A stretch of DNA of 64,000 nt. Source: Meconema thalassinum. Lineage: Eukaryota > Arthropoda > Insecta > Orthoptera > Tettigoniidae. The DNA is taken from NCBI GenBank assembly GCA_946902985.2, contig OX336388.2, positions 118,335,894-118,399,893 on the forward strand, in the 5' to 3' direction. The position numbers and the translations under genes are program-made. Of this stretch, positions 35,309-47,417 are shown in pieces; position 1 is the first letter of the stretch, and each line of letters begins with the position of its first letter. The notes under the pieces were generated by a model that worked only from the letters and a program-made list of their open reading frames with translations, did not search any database and was not told the origin of the DNA.

Positions 35309-35941
35309 CACCCTCTGACTGAAAAGTTCGGTGAATGGGTCTATATTACGAACGGATTGTTGGCTTACCTGAAACAGACGTTACTGTCCTTCTAAGTAAT
35401 CCCCGTGGATAGTTATGCACTTCTTAGAACGGGTGTACAAGTCCTGGCATAGCCTTCCTGAGGGATAGCCTTCAGTTGGGTCGTCACACTACGTTGGATG
35501 TCCGAAATATCCGAAAACATCTGGCCTTTCAGAGCTTTTCGGCGACCCTGAACCCCGATACTCCATACTTTGACGCTTGCCTTCGAGGTCGTACGTCAGG
35601 TGCCAGGTCTCATCACCCGTGACGATGGTTTTCAGGCCCATTCCATTCCACGGAACATTCACCCTTCTCACTGCCACCCGTCGAACAGGTGTGCACGTTA
35701 GGTTGAATTAAGTCTCCTTTGCCGTCAATCAGGTGTGCAAGGCAGGTTGCATAAATTCACGCTTCTCCCTTGCTTTCAATTTAGAGTTTTGACGACCCAA
35801 ACTGAAGGATATGTACAGCCGTTCTCAGAAGTGCGTAACCATCCATGGGAATTACTTCCAAGGATAGTAACGGCTGTTCCAGATAAGCCAACAATCCGTT
35901 CGTAATATAGCTCATTCACCGAACTCATCAGACAGAGGGTG
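35309..35941 (-). mobile_element. mariner-derived MITE with ~130-bp inverted arms
   Basis: CACCCTCTGACTGAAAAGTT at the left and the complement of CAGAGGGTG at the right, each followed by a TA (35307-35308, 35942-35943). Arms match for about 130 bp. The minus strand keeps a transposase scrap (35677-35489) with IVTGDETWHLTYD, the segment holding the first catalytic Asp of mariner transposases, and GKRQSMEYRGSGSPK. No complete catalytic triad. Confidence 0.9.
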
Positions 35942-35966
35942 TATTTCAAAAATCTAACATGCATTG

Positions 35967-36463
35967 CTGGTTGGTTGGTTGGTTCCTCAGTTTAGGGGCT
36001 GCGACAACGCGGTCATGTAGCCCCGTGTACTTTGGGTGTGTGTAGAATCTGTCTGATAACCGGTGTTAATTGTGATGGCTGTATTAGTGTGTGTTATCTG
36101 TTTTTTAATTCAAGTAAAGACTGCAGACTTTGAATTTTTAATTAGTTCCTACTTTTGCCGCCAAACGCCACCGTCAACGACTACTAGTTCAGAACTTAGC
36201 TACTAGACGCCACCGCAGTCGGCTCCTGGCAACGAACGTAGGATCCTAAGAGCGTTGTTTACATTCTTAACCTATATAATTTAGCTTCACACAGGTGTAA
36301 TTAGTGGAAGGTTCTTTAACATGCCATAATCTATGACATGGGACCGCCGGCTTTACCCTCCCCTCCGAAGGAAGGCATACTGAGGGATTTTTAACACTCT
36401 TAAGAAATCCGACGAGTTCGGCCGGGTTTGAACCCGTGATCTTGGGCATAGAAGCTCAGCATG
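35967..36463 (-). mobile_element. SINE family B, slightly 5'-truncated
   Basis: Begins (minus strand) inside the tRNA-like head at AGCATGCTGAGCTTC. A perfect 13-bp duplication CTAACATGCATTG flanks it (35954-35966, 36464-36476). Confidence 0.93.
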
Positions 36464-36476
36464 CTAACATGCATTG

Positions 36477-36550
36477 ACTGGGGATCGAATGCAGTTTACC
36501 TTGGTAAGAGGCAAGCAGCTTGACCACTGCACCGCCAAGCTCCAACCCCC
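36477..36550 (-). mobile_element. tRNA-like SINE head (family E-like)
   Basis: The complement reads GGCGGTGCAGTGGTCAAGCT and ends near TGCATTCGATCCCC; probably the target into which SINE B inserted. Confidence 0.55.
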
Positions 36551-36964
36551 TAAAGACGTGAAAACTGTATACTAAAAGGTGCGTAGTTTAGGTAAGAACC
36601 TCAGGGGTTTCTGATTTATTTCAGCTGCATTCCATTATAAGTTATAAGTTCTTTGATTTAACTCCGAATGAATGTGGACTTACCGCTAATCCTCCATGGA
36701 GGTTACATAAGAGGAGCGCAAGTCCCAGTAGGACACCCTCACTGGCCGGCTCCATGGTTCACACTATTCTTCATGCCAGCGACTGAGACAGTTTTAATAC
36801 TCCCTGCTAATGACTTAGGGATATCTGAGGAAAACAAGTGGGCTGTTCAATTGCCGATGATTATCATAAGTTACTGAGGAAAGTAAAGCTGATATTCTTG
36901 TGTTCCTATCCTATGGAGAAGAGCAGTTCAGCCCCAACCACATCTAACATAAGAAAAATAAGAT
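36551..36964. other. unassigned sequence
   Basis: A 69-codon open frame at 36668-36877 has no recognised motif. Confidence 0.4.
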
Positions 36965-37640
36965 GATGATGATGATAATTGTTGTTTTAAGGGGCCTAAC
37001 ATCTAGGTTATGGGCCCTTAATGGTTTGGGTGATCGTGAAGATGTTGATGAAATGTAAACTATAACTAAAACTAACTACTAACTTATATACCACAAGAAG
37101 AAATGGAAAACAAAAAGAGAATAAGGCATATAAAGGACAGGAGGAAAAGAAATGCCCTCAACCCTCGAAGAACGTGGATTGAGGGACTTGGAAGGAAGGA
37201 GAGCCATGAAAGGCAGATAGGAATGTGAACGAGGAGAGGGTCCGCCCCAGAGGTAATGGATGAAAGGTGGAAAACCGGACCCAGCTCAGGAATCTCTCGG
37301 GATTGCCAACTCCCGAACCCACCAGCCGTGAGCCCCTGAGGGTGTAGCAATATCCAGGGTGCATCAGAAGTGGTGGGGCTACATAACTTACACCCTGCCT
37401 CCTTGAGGGCCTTGAGCAGATGGCAGGAGATAACATGAAAAGAAAAAGAAGGCTGACCCCTCGCAGAAAAGATGAGACAAGGGCCAATTAAGGCAGGAAA
37501 GGAAGAGACTCCATAGGCCTAGGATACCCTAATACCGTCGGGGTTGGAAGAGAACAAGAGTTGACCAAGTGAGGTCGACAGGAAAGAAGACGGATAGGAG
37601 TCCGGCACAAGTAAGTGGAAGCCATGCCGGATTCAGGTAC
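36965..37640 (-). repeat. noncoding 3' part of a LINE or SINE
   Basis: The complement ends in GATGTTAGGCCCCTTAAAAC, a tail also seen at 29041-29060, suggesting a retroelement 3' end. Upstream ~600 bp is GC-richer and noncoding. Confidence 0.5.
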
Positions 37641-38275
37641 TATAAGTGTGCATAGTTTACAGCTGTCGGCTTGCATACTTTCTGATATATTGGTATTTGG
37701 ATAAAATAAATTGAGAGCATTTATTAACAGTTGGTAGCCCTGTTGTCTCTTAAGAATACGCTCAGTCATATCTGGTTAAGTACACAAAGCACATACGAAA
37801 TCTGGTTGAATTCCAATTGAGAGTGTAGAAGTTATATGCATTAAAAAATTGGACCTATCAGCAAGCTTATAATCATTTTGGCAACACTGCCATGTGTGGC
37901 CTCCTGGGAATTAAACTGAAATAGTATTATCCATACCTGTGCCAATTTTGAAATAGCTCCTATTCTTACCTTCCAAGATATCCAATTTGGAGCTCAAATT
38001 ACCATTGCGATTTTTCAACAGTTGGTAGCACTGACATCATTTTCAAATACGGCATTGAGATATTCAGGTATAGATCTTTACTTCTACCGAATTTTGTCTC
38101 GATTGCTGCAGCCGTTTAGGAGTTGATAGGGGGGGACGACGACACACAGCCAGACAGACAGACCGACAGGAGGACAGACAGACACACATTTGCCCGGATC
38201 GATCTCATAAGTCTACTTTTTCCTCATTTTTGCAAAATGTGAAAAGTAGGCTCAAAATAGCCTAAATACAGTATG
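37641..38275 (-). repeat. dispersed repeat 'Q', minus copy
   Basis: Contains a (GACA)n-rich segment then CCCGGATCGATCTCATAAGT and CCAACTGTT-type modules. The same family lies in the opposite orientation at 41850-42985. Confidence 0.75.
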
Positions 38276-38454
38276 ATAGAGTATGAATCAAGGCCTCGGA
38301 TGGAGGTTCTTGATGCACCACGCCCCGATCCAAATCACTGCAATCGGGAACTGAAGATGGAGAAGAGGAAGAAGAAGAATAATAGAAAAAACATCATTAG
38401 CTAAATAAGTTCCATCGCGATCCCCAGATGGGCAAAACGATATAATAATAATAA

Positions 38455-39415
38455 TAATAACACAGAAAGGTGTAAGGCAAGGCTGCAGTTTATCACCCAT
38501 TCTTTTCAATCTTTACATTGAACAAGCAATGAAGGAAATTGTAGAAAAATTAAAGTGGGAGTGAATATTTAAGGAGAAATAATTTCAACTCTGAGATTTG
38601 CCGATGACATCGTCATCTTGGCCGACAAGCCTGAGGATTTGAATGAGTTTTTGAATGGCATGGACTCTGTTTTGAGGAAAGAATTGATGATGAAAATTAA
38701 TAAATGTAAAACAAATATATTGGAATGCAGCCGAAAAATTCAGAAACCTCTATGGACATCAAATTGGCAGGTGAAAAGCTGAAGGAAGTAGGAGACTTCT
38801 GTCACTTAGGAAGCAAAATAACCAGTGATGGACGAAACAAAGAGGATATAAAAAGTAGGTTGGCTCAGGCAAGGAAAGTATTTCTACAAAAAAGGAATCT
38901 GTTGACATCGAATATAGATTTAGGTATTAGGAAGTCATTTTTGAAAGCCTTTGTCTGGAGCGTGGCGCTCTATGGAAGTGAAACTTGGACTATTGGTGCA
39001 GCAGAAAAGAGGAGAATTGAAGGGTTTGAAATGTGGAGTTACAGGAGAATGAAAAAGGAAGGAAGGAAGCTTGTAGTTTAACGTGACCGTTACAGGTGAA
39101 TGATGAAGATCAGATGGGTAGATAGGGTTACAAACGAAGAGGTATTAAGACGAGTGGGAGAGGAGAGATGTTTCTGGCGACTGCTAATGAAGAGATAGGT
39201 TGCTAGGACACATACTAAGACACCCAGGAATAGCAAACTTAGTTATGGAAGGAAGGGTTGAGGACAAGAACTGTAGGGGTAGAACAAGGTTAGAATATGT
39301 TTAACAGATTGCCTAGGATGTAGGGTGTGGTAGCTATGTAGAGATGAAACAATTAGCTCAGGACAAGGAGGTATGGAGAGTGCATAAAACCAGTCAAAGG
39401 ACTGAAGACTCAAAC
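38455..39415 (+). pseudogene. LINE reverse transcriptase, catalytic half
   Basis: KGVRQGCSLSPILFNLYIEQ is followed, after frame damage near 38565, by LRFADDIVILADKPEDLNEF with the catalytic FADD, then HLGSKITSDGRNKEDIKSRL, LYGSETWTIGAAEKRR and a broken C-terminus to MKQLAQDKEVWR. A (ATA)n tract sits at its 5' edge (38440-38458). It supplies the empty site for the SINE at 30967. Confidence 0.88.
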
Positions 39416-39419
39416 AACA

Positions 39420-39800
39420 ACAACAATAACACAATACGTGAGAGAAAGATGAAATTTTATGGACACCTCACAAGAATGAACAACAATAAGTTGGCCAAAA
39501 TGATATTCATTTACATTGCCAAGTTGGAGTACCGCACAAAATTGGTTGAAGATAGGATCTCCAAGAAGTTGGATTTAATCCAGAAGATTTACTTAACAGA
39601 ACAGGATTTTCAGAGATGGTTAATAAATTCGAAGGGTTTCAGGAAAACCATAGATCAAGAACCGAGGCCATCTGGTCTGAAGACAGAAGGAGAAGACTTA
39701 ACGACCGTAGTAAGAAGAAATTCTGGGAGGAGACAAAGAAATTGGCAAGTCGACCAATTGTTTACCGCGATACACAGTAGAACAAAATCGACAGAATAAT
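39420..39800 (+). pseudogene. second LINE fragment, C-terminal
   Basis: IRERKMKFYGHLTRMNNNKL resembles the RxxxYGHxxRM motif after the RT domain, related to the LINE at 15.6 kb. Open to 39799, but no start or catalytic domain. Confidence 0.7.
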
Positions 39801-40744
39801 AATAAAAAATTACGAGCCTTACAGTAGTCGCATATGATGTGTAACATCTGATATAGAAGAAACCTCACGTGAAATTGTTGATACACCGGTATTTTATACT
39901 ATTATTGGCACAAATATTAATCTATTGTAAAAGGGAGTGTTTTACAGATATTGTAGTTTATAATACGGAACTCATTTTATTAGATGATTTGTAGCTTCCA
40001 CCAGCACTAGCCTAAATAAAGAATACGATATGGATCAACTAGATTAATAGACGCGACACCGCTCATAACCTTAAATTCCTTATAAACAGGACCTCTCGAT
40101 TCACAGACCAACACGTAATTTCATATGGATTCTGTTAAAATGAGTCATATTGATATGATAAATATCGTAGCAAAATTATCTACCCCGTCTGGAATTCGAA
40201 CCCAAGATCTCTAAATTCACAGTCATTAGCACTAACCCCACGGCTATTTCGACTACGCAAATTTTGTGCACAAGATGATGACTTATTTCCACGTTCCAAT
40301 AATACTGCATTACGGAATTAAGTTTCATTTATATTTTGTTTGTTTCGATAATGTTCGTGCGTGAAATTGAGTTTAAAATGCCTTATGAATAGGCCCTCTT
40401 GTGAGTAAAGAGAATGTATTAAGTAATAGTTCATGAAGGCTTGCTCAATTCTCGTATAACCACAACGATTATATTATATTGATGACTGCATTACCGTTAT
40501 GTGGGTTAATATTTGAATAGCCATTGTGCAGAAACATAATACCGGCAATGCCGACTACTTACAATGTTTGATATTAAGGCATTTGACCATTTAAATACTG
40601 ATACGAAGACTTCGAACATGTACCATGTCATTTGTTTCAATCACTTGACACCAGAGTTCGCATGAGCGTTTTCCGTTCAGTATGTCATATACATTCCACA
40701 TGGCCGATAGTACGTCATTGTATCAATTTCTGACACCGCGCGCT
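39801..40744. other. unassigned sequence with one SINE head
   Basis: At 40172-40266 the complement has a tRNA-like pattern with ATCTTGGGTTCGAATTCC. The remainder shows nothing I can identify. Confidence 0.45.
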
Positions 40745-41045
40745 CATTGTTTCTCGTACCACTGCCAGCTGGGTCTTACCACTGCCCGCTGGTTCGATCG
40801 ATCGAGTGGGCAGTGCATACTTCCGTTTTCCACCACTGCCAGCTAGTACACTTCCGTTCGATCGATCGAGCGGGCAGTGCATACTTCAGTTTTCCACCAC
40901 TGCCAGCTAGTACACTTCCGTTCGATTGATCGAGCGGGCAGTGCATACTTCCGTTTTCCACCACTGCCAGCTAGTAAACTTCCGTTCGATCGATCATGTG
41001 GGCAGTGCATACTTCCGTTCGATCCACCACTGCCAAGTCGATCGT
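40745..41045. repeat. 64-bp palindromic tandem repeat
   Basis: CACCACTGCC starts units at 40831, 40895, 40959 and 41025. Each unit pairs CACTGCCMGCT with AGCGGGCAGTG around CGATCGATCG, so it can fold into a hairpin. Confidence 0.92.
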
Positions 41046-41123
41046 TCCGATCCACTTCCGTCCCCATTTTTCAAAATCACTCCCACAAAACTATCCAGCA
41101 ACCGAGCGGAAAGATGTTACATC

Positions 41124-41125
<2 letters not shown>

Positions 41126-41159
<34 letters not shown>
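41126..41159. repeat. (TAA)n microsatellite
   Basis: About 11 units. Confidence 0.95.
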
Positions 41160-41849
41160 CGGCCAGCAGGGTTAAATCAGGAAGACAACAAGGAAATAAT
41201 GACAAAATCACAAAGAAATATTGGTGCAGTATATAAAAATGGATCTGTCTGTCCGAGATTAATAGACTCCGACGCCGTTTAACCGATTGCATTGCATTTT
41301 TGTAGGGTTGTAATGCACACCTCCAGAAATGTTTTTGGCAGCAATAATTTTCGATAGCCCTCTCCATTCCCTTCATTTAGTCTCTGTGGTACAAATCTAC
41401 ACGGTTTCAATGGGCTCTAATCTACACCGTTTTTACGTACTTACCCTTTGAAACCCGACGAATAACACTGTCTACTTGAAATTTCGGACAGCCCTATCCA
41501 TTCCTTAGAGTTAGGCCATTTGGTAGAAGGATGAAATGGCTATGTGGCGAAAAATGACACTATTGCACCCTGAGGAGCTCGGGACAGCCGAAATTTTCCG
41601 AAGTGCTCCGATTATTTTCCTGCAGCGCTATGCGGCAAAAGACGATTGCCCTCTCCTGTCCTAACAGCCAATGAGATATAGGCACCGTCTTTTATTTCAC
41701 TCCTCTTTCTAATCATTTCTTTTTCAATTCGTTAGTAACTTAAATATGCATTATTATCATTATCATTAGGGGAAAATGACCTTGACTTAACGTCCATTAT
41801 TCTACTACTTATCACCACCACAAAAATTTTTCGTCAACTGTTATTTTTA
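41160..41849. other. unassigned, probably repeat-derived
   Basis: GATAGCCCTCTCCATTCC and ACAGCCCTATCCATTCC recur at ~130 bp spacing, hinting at diverged internal duplication. No coding motif. Confidence 0.4.
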
Positions 41850-42985
41850 AAATATTTTTAGCCTACTTTTCATATTTTGTAAAAATGAGGGAAAAGTAAA
41901 CTTATGAGATCGATCCGGGCAAATGTGTGTCAGTCTGTCTGTCCTTCTGTCTGTCTGTGTGTGTGTGTCCCCTTTATCAACTCCTAAATGGCTGCAGCTA
42001 TCAAAACCAAATTTGGTATGAGTAAAGAGCAATGCCTGAATATCGCAAGGTCATATTTGAAAATGGTGTCGGTGCTACCAACTGCTGAAAAGTCGCAATT
42101 GAAAATTGAGGTCTTTGTTGGATATCTTGGAAGATATGCTTGGGAATTGTTCCAAAATTGATACACATATAGATAATAATACATCAGACTAATTTACAGG
42201 AGCCAGACATGACAGTGTTGCCAAAATGAGTCTATGCCTGCTGATAGGTCCAATCTTTAAATGCATGTAACTTCCATACTATTTATTGGATTTCAACCAA
42301 ATTTGGTATGTGATTTGCGCTCCGAAGCAGATATGAATATGCATTCATTAACGTTTCAACAGGGCTGCCAACTGTTGAAAAATGCACTCTATGCATTTTT
42401 ATTCTAATCTCAATATAGCAGAAAGTATGCAGGCCAACGGTTCTAAACTTTGCATACGTGTATTACCAGGAAATTTAGGTAAATGTTCAGTAACCGACAT
42501 ACGGAAGTGCTGCCAACATGATTCTACGCGTGTTGATAGGTTTACTGTTGAATCACATGTAACTTCCATACTTATGAAAGAAGTTCTTTCTAAATTGGCA
42601 CATATATAGATCATAATATTTCAATTTAAAGTTGAGCATCCAATTTATGGCAGTGTCGCCAACCTGATTTTACGCAGGCTGATAAATTCAATATTTAAAT
42701 ACATGTAACGTGCATACTATCTATTGGATCTCAACCAAATTTTGCATATGCATTGTGAACCTTAAGAGATGGAACTAAGAATATATTTAGAGTCACCAGG
42801 TCTGCCAACTGTTGATATATGGTCTCTATAATTTGAAGAAAAGTAGGCTGTTGAGTTCGTCACGGAACTACTTGTTTTCTATTAGTTTGTCTCAGTGCAG
42901 TAGTAGTATTCATTATCATCCATAAAACAAATGAATCCACCGGACGAAGCCGGGTGCTACTACTACTAACATATAAAATTACCTG
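41850..42985 (+). repeat. dispersed repeat 'Q', plus copy with diverged modules
   Basis: GAGATCGATCCGGGCAAATG, then (GTCT)n, then at least three diverged modules each with GTTGCCAA, GCTGATAGGT-like and CATGTAACTTCCATACT segments. Ends near GGACGAAGCCGGGTGCTACT and (CTA)n, reminiscent of 3' ends of non-LTR or Helitron repeats; class unassigned. Confidence 0.7.
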
Positions 42986-43298
42986 AAACTGTATAATAAA
43001 AAATCCACATCACGAAACGCAAAATTACGACCAGAAACTTTGATAATTGGGGACATATATTTTTACCTTAACTTAAGAAGACAGTAAAGTCCCACTTATC
43101 CGACCTAATTGAGACCAAACCATATTCGGATTAGCGAAAATTCGTATTAGGTGGATTTTCGTCAAATGCGACAACATATACGTTGGCGAAACATTGCCTC
43201 TTCAGGTCGTACCAGTGCGTTGCGACAAAAAAACAGACTTCACATATTAAGTGTTGATTTGCTTTTCCGTTTGTTTTGTCAATAACGTTTAAAAAAAA
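42986..43298. other. unassigned; possible pogo-like terminus
   Basis: GTCCCACTTATCCGACCTAA near 43090 resembles a degenerate pogo/Tigger end; no partner end found. Confidence 0.35.
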
Positions 43299-43402
43299 GC
43301 AGCTTCGGTGGCGTAGTTGGTAGCATGCTGACCTTCTATGCCCAAGATCGCGGGTTCAAGCCCGGCCGAAGTCTTCGGAGGGGAAGAAATGCCGGCGGTC
43401 AC
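43299..43402 (+). mobile_element. SINE family B, head only
   Basis: CAGCTTCGGTGGCGTAGTTG through GAAATGCCGGCGGTCACG, with the SINE interior deleted. Confidence 0.85.
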
Positions 43403-43404
43403 GT

Positions 43405-44160
43405 GACCTCACGTCACCAGTTAAAGGTTAGAACTTACCTTTTCACAGAAGATGCTGAAAATTTTCTCCTTATGCTGACAGACAATAACTTTGGAAATTA
43501 CTCCTGTACCAACCAGCTACTCCTGCGTGTTTACTGTAATTAATCGAAGCACGGACCTAAGCCCGTTTTATGTTTAATTGTGGGGTAATTTAATATTCAA
43601 AGTGAACAGATCAATTACCCGTACTCTAATGGAGCTGGAGAACAATATACGGCAGCAGATATCTTTCACAACAGAAGGGAATTACAACGTGTAAAAGCTA
43701 ATTTATTTACATGGTACAACGCCTGTCTGTCAGCTGAAGGAGAACACTCTCAGCATCTTCTGTGAAAAGGTAAAAATGAAAATCCACAGTCTGCTTCCAC
43801 TGTCGGTCGACCGGGTCAGGGAATGGAATGAATGAAGCCCCCATCTAGTGGCGAGGATATGAACTGTGCTGCCTGCCGAAGCCTGTCGCACTTCCCTGGG
43901 GCAATGATTAAATGAATGACAGATGAAATGAAATGATAGTGGAGAGTGTTGCTCGAATGAAATTTGTGACAGGGAAAACCGGAGTACCCGGAGAAAAACC
44001 TGTGTGCGTCCAGCACAAATCTCAAATGGAACGACCGGGATGTGAACCACGAACTCAGTGGTGAGAGGCCGGCGTGCTGCCGCCTAAGCCACGGAGGCTC
44101 TTCTGTGAAAAGGTAAGTTCTTTAATCATGATTTGCTGGTGAATTTACCATTAATTAATG
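43405..44160. mobile_element. DNA transposon remnant with duplicated inverted 3' ends
   Basis: The plus strand (43620-43770) reads RRELQRVKANLFTWYNACLS and ends HSQHLL then TGA, a mariner-like transposase C-terminus. The left arm (43415-43490) is the inverted complement of the same end (TTACCTTTTCACAGAAGATG). So both ends derive from one transposon end. A SINE C copy splits the right arm. Confidence 0.65.
43774..44098 (-). mobile_element. SINE family C, copy 2
   Basis: Flanked by an 18-bp perfect duplication TCTTCTGTGAAAAGGTAA (43756-43773, 44099-44116). Confidence 0.94.
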
Positions 44161-44961
44161 TACTTTGTTACGGTTTCCATCTGGGCGCAATCCGCAAACC
44201 AAGCTCTGTTGACCGGCGCGCCAGCCAGCCGCCGACCCCGCAACATCAAAATAATCTCCCTGTAGAGTAAGGTACCAAGGAAGAATGGCTTCTATTACTG
44301 TACTATCGTCTGCAAAAATAACGGGCCGTCTTGCTGTGCGGGAGTTGAGTTTTCGAGCCATCAGATTGGCATCACTAGGGGAGTTCTCGGGCGGGGAATG
44401 CTGAGAGCCGTGATTGGGCACCTGTCAAGTTAGCAAAGGGGAGAGGAGGGGAACAGATCGAGGAACACAGCGCCAACTTTGATTTTCTTTAGTTTCGCGC
44501 TTGGAAGATTGTTACAGATGAGACCGTGTTAATAAATCTAAATTGAAATGTCAAGTAACCCATTAATTGTTAAGTCTCGTTAGAATGCACTGTTGAGTTT
44601 TACTGTGTGTGAATTCTTTTGAGAATCGAGTTTTCACAGTTAGGGACTAAACGCAGTTTAATAAGAAGAAAAAGAAGAAAATCGCAAACGTCCTAAACTA
44701 GTTATATTTTTTAAGCATTTTTCTTAATAAGAAATAAGTTTTGAAAAGAAAAAGACAAACTAAAGAGCAAACTAAACCTTAGTAATTTTAAAAGCACTCA
44801 CGTTAACAGGAGGGTTGTTACATCAAATAACATAACTTGAAGCGATGCTTGCGTAGCAGAGAATCTTTAAAAATGATTCAACATACCGTAAGCTTCTGAT
44901 TCGTTTATCATGGATAAAATCAGAGGAAGCAATTGTTAGCAGCAAAATCTTTTTTATTATT

Positions 44962-45050
44962 CAACATCAATAAAATATTAAGCAACAAAAAACATCAATA
45001 AAATATTAAGCAACAGAAAAAACATCAATAAAATATTAAGCAACAGAAAA
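44962..45050. repeat. ~30-bp direct repeat, three copies
   Basis: AACATCAATAAAATATTAAG starts at 44962, 44991 and 45021. Confidence 0.9.
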
Positions 45051-45168
45051 AACAACAACAAAAATATTACAGCAACCGAATAAAAGAGCTCATTAACTTT
45101 ATTCCCACATCAGTTTTTATAATTAAATAATGACAAATCCCAACCTAAATCAACCGAAACCACAGACT

Positions 45169-45385
45169 CACTCCCATTTCTTGTTGTCTTAAATTAAGAC
45201 ACTTTCTTTGTCGCTTCATAAGATGCTTTTTAGTGTCTCAAAATCTTAAATCTTAAATTAAATATCTCAAAAGTAAGACAGAATTTCAATAGGTGTCTGA
45301 AATCATTTTTATCAAGACACTAAAAAGCATCTTGTGCGAAGCGACATAGAAAGTGTCTTAATTTAGCCACCAAGAAATGGCAGTG
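45169..45385. mobile_element. short palindromic MITE
   Basis: CACTCCCATTTCTTGTTGTC at the left pairs with the complement of the right end; arms of about 70 bp include AAGATGCTTTTTAGTGTCT. Loop ~75 bp. Target duplication not clear. Confidence 0.75.
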
Positions 45386-45827
45386 CTTTGTAGAAAATAG
45401 ACGTCTATTCGTCTTATAGACGTCAAAGTTTTACATTTTCAGCAAAAATTAATTATTTCAACCATATTCGAAAAAATAAATATTGAATAGCCTAGGTTAT
45501 AAGGCAACCTAGCTTATTTTAACTTTAGAAACATCTAAGCTTCAGATAACTCTACCCTGCAAAAAGACATTGGATTAGGCTTATGAAGCGGGTTATGACA
45601 CGTCATTCTGCGATGTGAAGACTTTTGAATAAGCTAAAAGTTTATGTCATGTTGTCATATAGCCTAACCGAGGCTAAGTTAAGTTATTTTCTACAATTTT
45701 GAAAAATTACAGTATTGCTACTTTGCCAGAAACGTAAAATTTAGCCGTCTCTTAGACGTTTATTTTCATAGGAAATTTAGTAACAAAACTTAACACTGGT
45801 CATACCAGGCAATCACAGATTAAACTT

Positions 45828-46767
45828 ATGTCAGTCAACAATTTTTTTAATTCGTAATTAAGTCAACCAAAAATGTCAGTCAAATTTAAACTTCAAGCTT
45901 TTCTTCAATGAGTAAATTATTTCAACCAAAAATGTCAGTCAAATTTAAACTTAGTGTTTTTTCAATGAGTAAATAATTTCAACAGAATATGTCAGTGAAA
46001 TTTAAACTTAAAGCGTTTGTTTTTTTTTAATGAGGGAATTATATCAACCAAAAAGTTCAGTCAAATTTAAACTTATAGCGTTTTTTCAATGAGTAAATAC
46101 TTTCAACCGAAAATGTCAGTAAAATTTAAACTTAGAGCATTTTTTCAATGAGTGAATACTTTCAACCAAAAATGTCAGTCAAATTTAAACTTCAAGCGTA
46201 TTTTCAATTATTGAATTATTTCAACCAAAAATGTCAGTCAAATTTAAACTTCAAGCGTTTTTTCAAAGAGTAAATAATTTCAGCCGAAAATGTCAGTCAA
46301 ATTTAAACTTCAAGCGTTTTTTCAATGAGAAAATACTTTCAACCGAAAATGTCAGTCAAATTTAAACCTAAATCGTTTCTTCAATGAATGAATTATTTCA
46401 ACCAAAAATTTCAGTCAAATATTAACTTAAAACGTTTTTTCAATGAGTAAATAATTTCAACCGAAAATGTCAGTCAAATTTAAACATAAAGCGTTTTTTC
46501 AATGAGTGAATAATTTCAGCCGAAAATGTCAGTCAAATTTAAACTTCAAGCGTTTTTTCAATGAGTAAATAATTTCAACCAAAAATGTCGGTCAAATTTA
46601 AACTAAAATCGTTTTTTCAATGAGTGAATTATTTCAACCAAAAATGTCAGTCAAATTTAAACTTGAAGCGTTTTTTCAATGAGTAAATAATTTCAACCGA
46701 AAATGTCAGTGAAATTTAAACTTAAAGCGTCTTTTCAATGAGTGAATTATTTCAACCAAAAATGTCG
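45828..46767. repeat. 59-bp tandem array inside TIR-A
   Basis: About 16 units of ATGTCAGTCAAATTTAAACT followed by an AAGCGTTTTTTCAATGAGT segment and TAAATAATTTCAACCRAAA. It runs almost to the right terminal arm, an arrangement seen in foldback-type elements. Confidence 0.93.
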
Positions 46768-47417
46768 CCATTAACAGGTGAATCCACACTCCCCCCCACC
46801 CTCTCCACCCTTACCTACAAGGACAGCTGCCCAATCACGGCTCCCAGCCTTCCCCTCCCGAGAACACACCAAGTGATAGCAACCTGATGGCTCGAAAACT
46901 CAACATCCGCATGGCAAGACGGCCCGTTATTTTTGCAGGCGATAGTACAGCGTGTTCCGATTCGATACGGAACTGTAAAATGGGTTGCCTACCCACCCGC
47001 AATTGGCTTGAAATCTGCTCGCAGCGCGCTAGCGATGGGCCTGAGTTCGATTTCACTGATTGCCGCCTTCTTATGCAGCATTCCAAAGCACTTTTCTCTT
47101 TCAAAATATATTTACACAGGTTTCACAATACGTTCGAACGATTTCTGTTTCAGAACTTGTAAATTTACGCTTCTGTTAATGGCTTTTGCAAAGCATTTCT
47201 ATGAAATAAAATTTTATTTTACAACATAGTTTATTACAAAACAATTACAACATGCTTTTTCAACAAGATGGTCATCCAGCGCACTCCTCCAGATTGGCGG
47301 GAGACGTTTTAAACCGTTTGCTTCCTGGCCGGAGGATAGGAATTGGCGGTTTTATAGAATTTCCACCACATTCACCTGATCTGACCGTCCTGGATTTCTT
47401 CATTTGGGGCTACGTCA

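Noticed and set aside
37084..37769. Several 90-110-codon minus-strand frames
   Set aside because: Overlapping in different frames within a noncoding repeat; composition is not protein-like.
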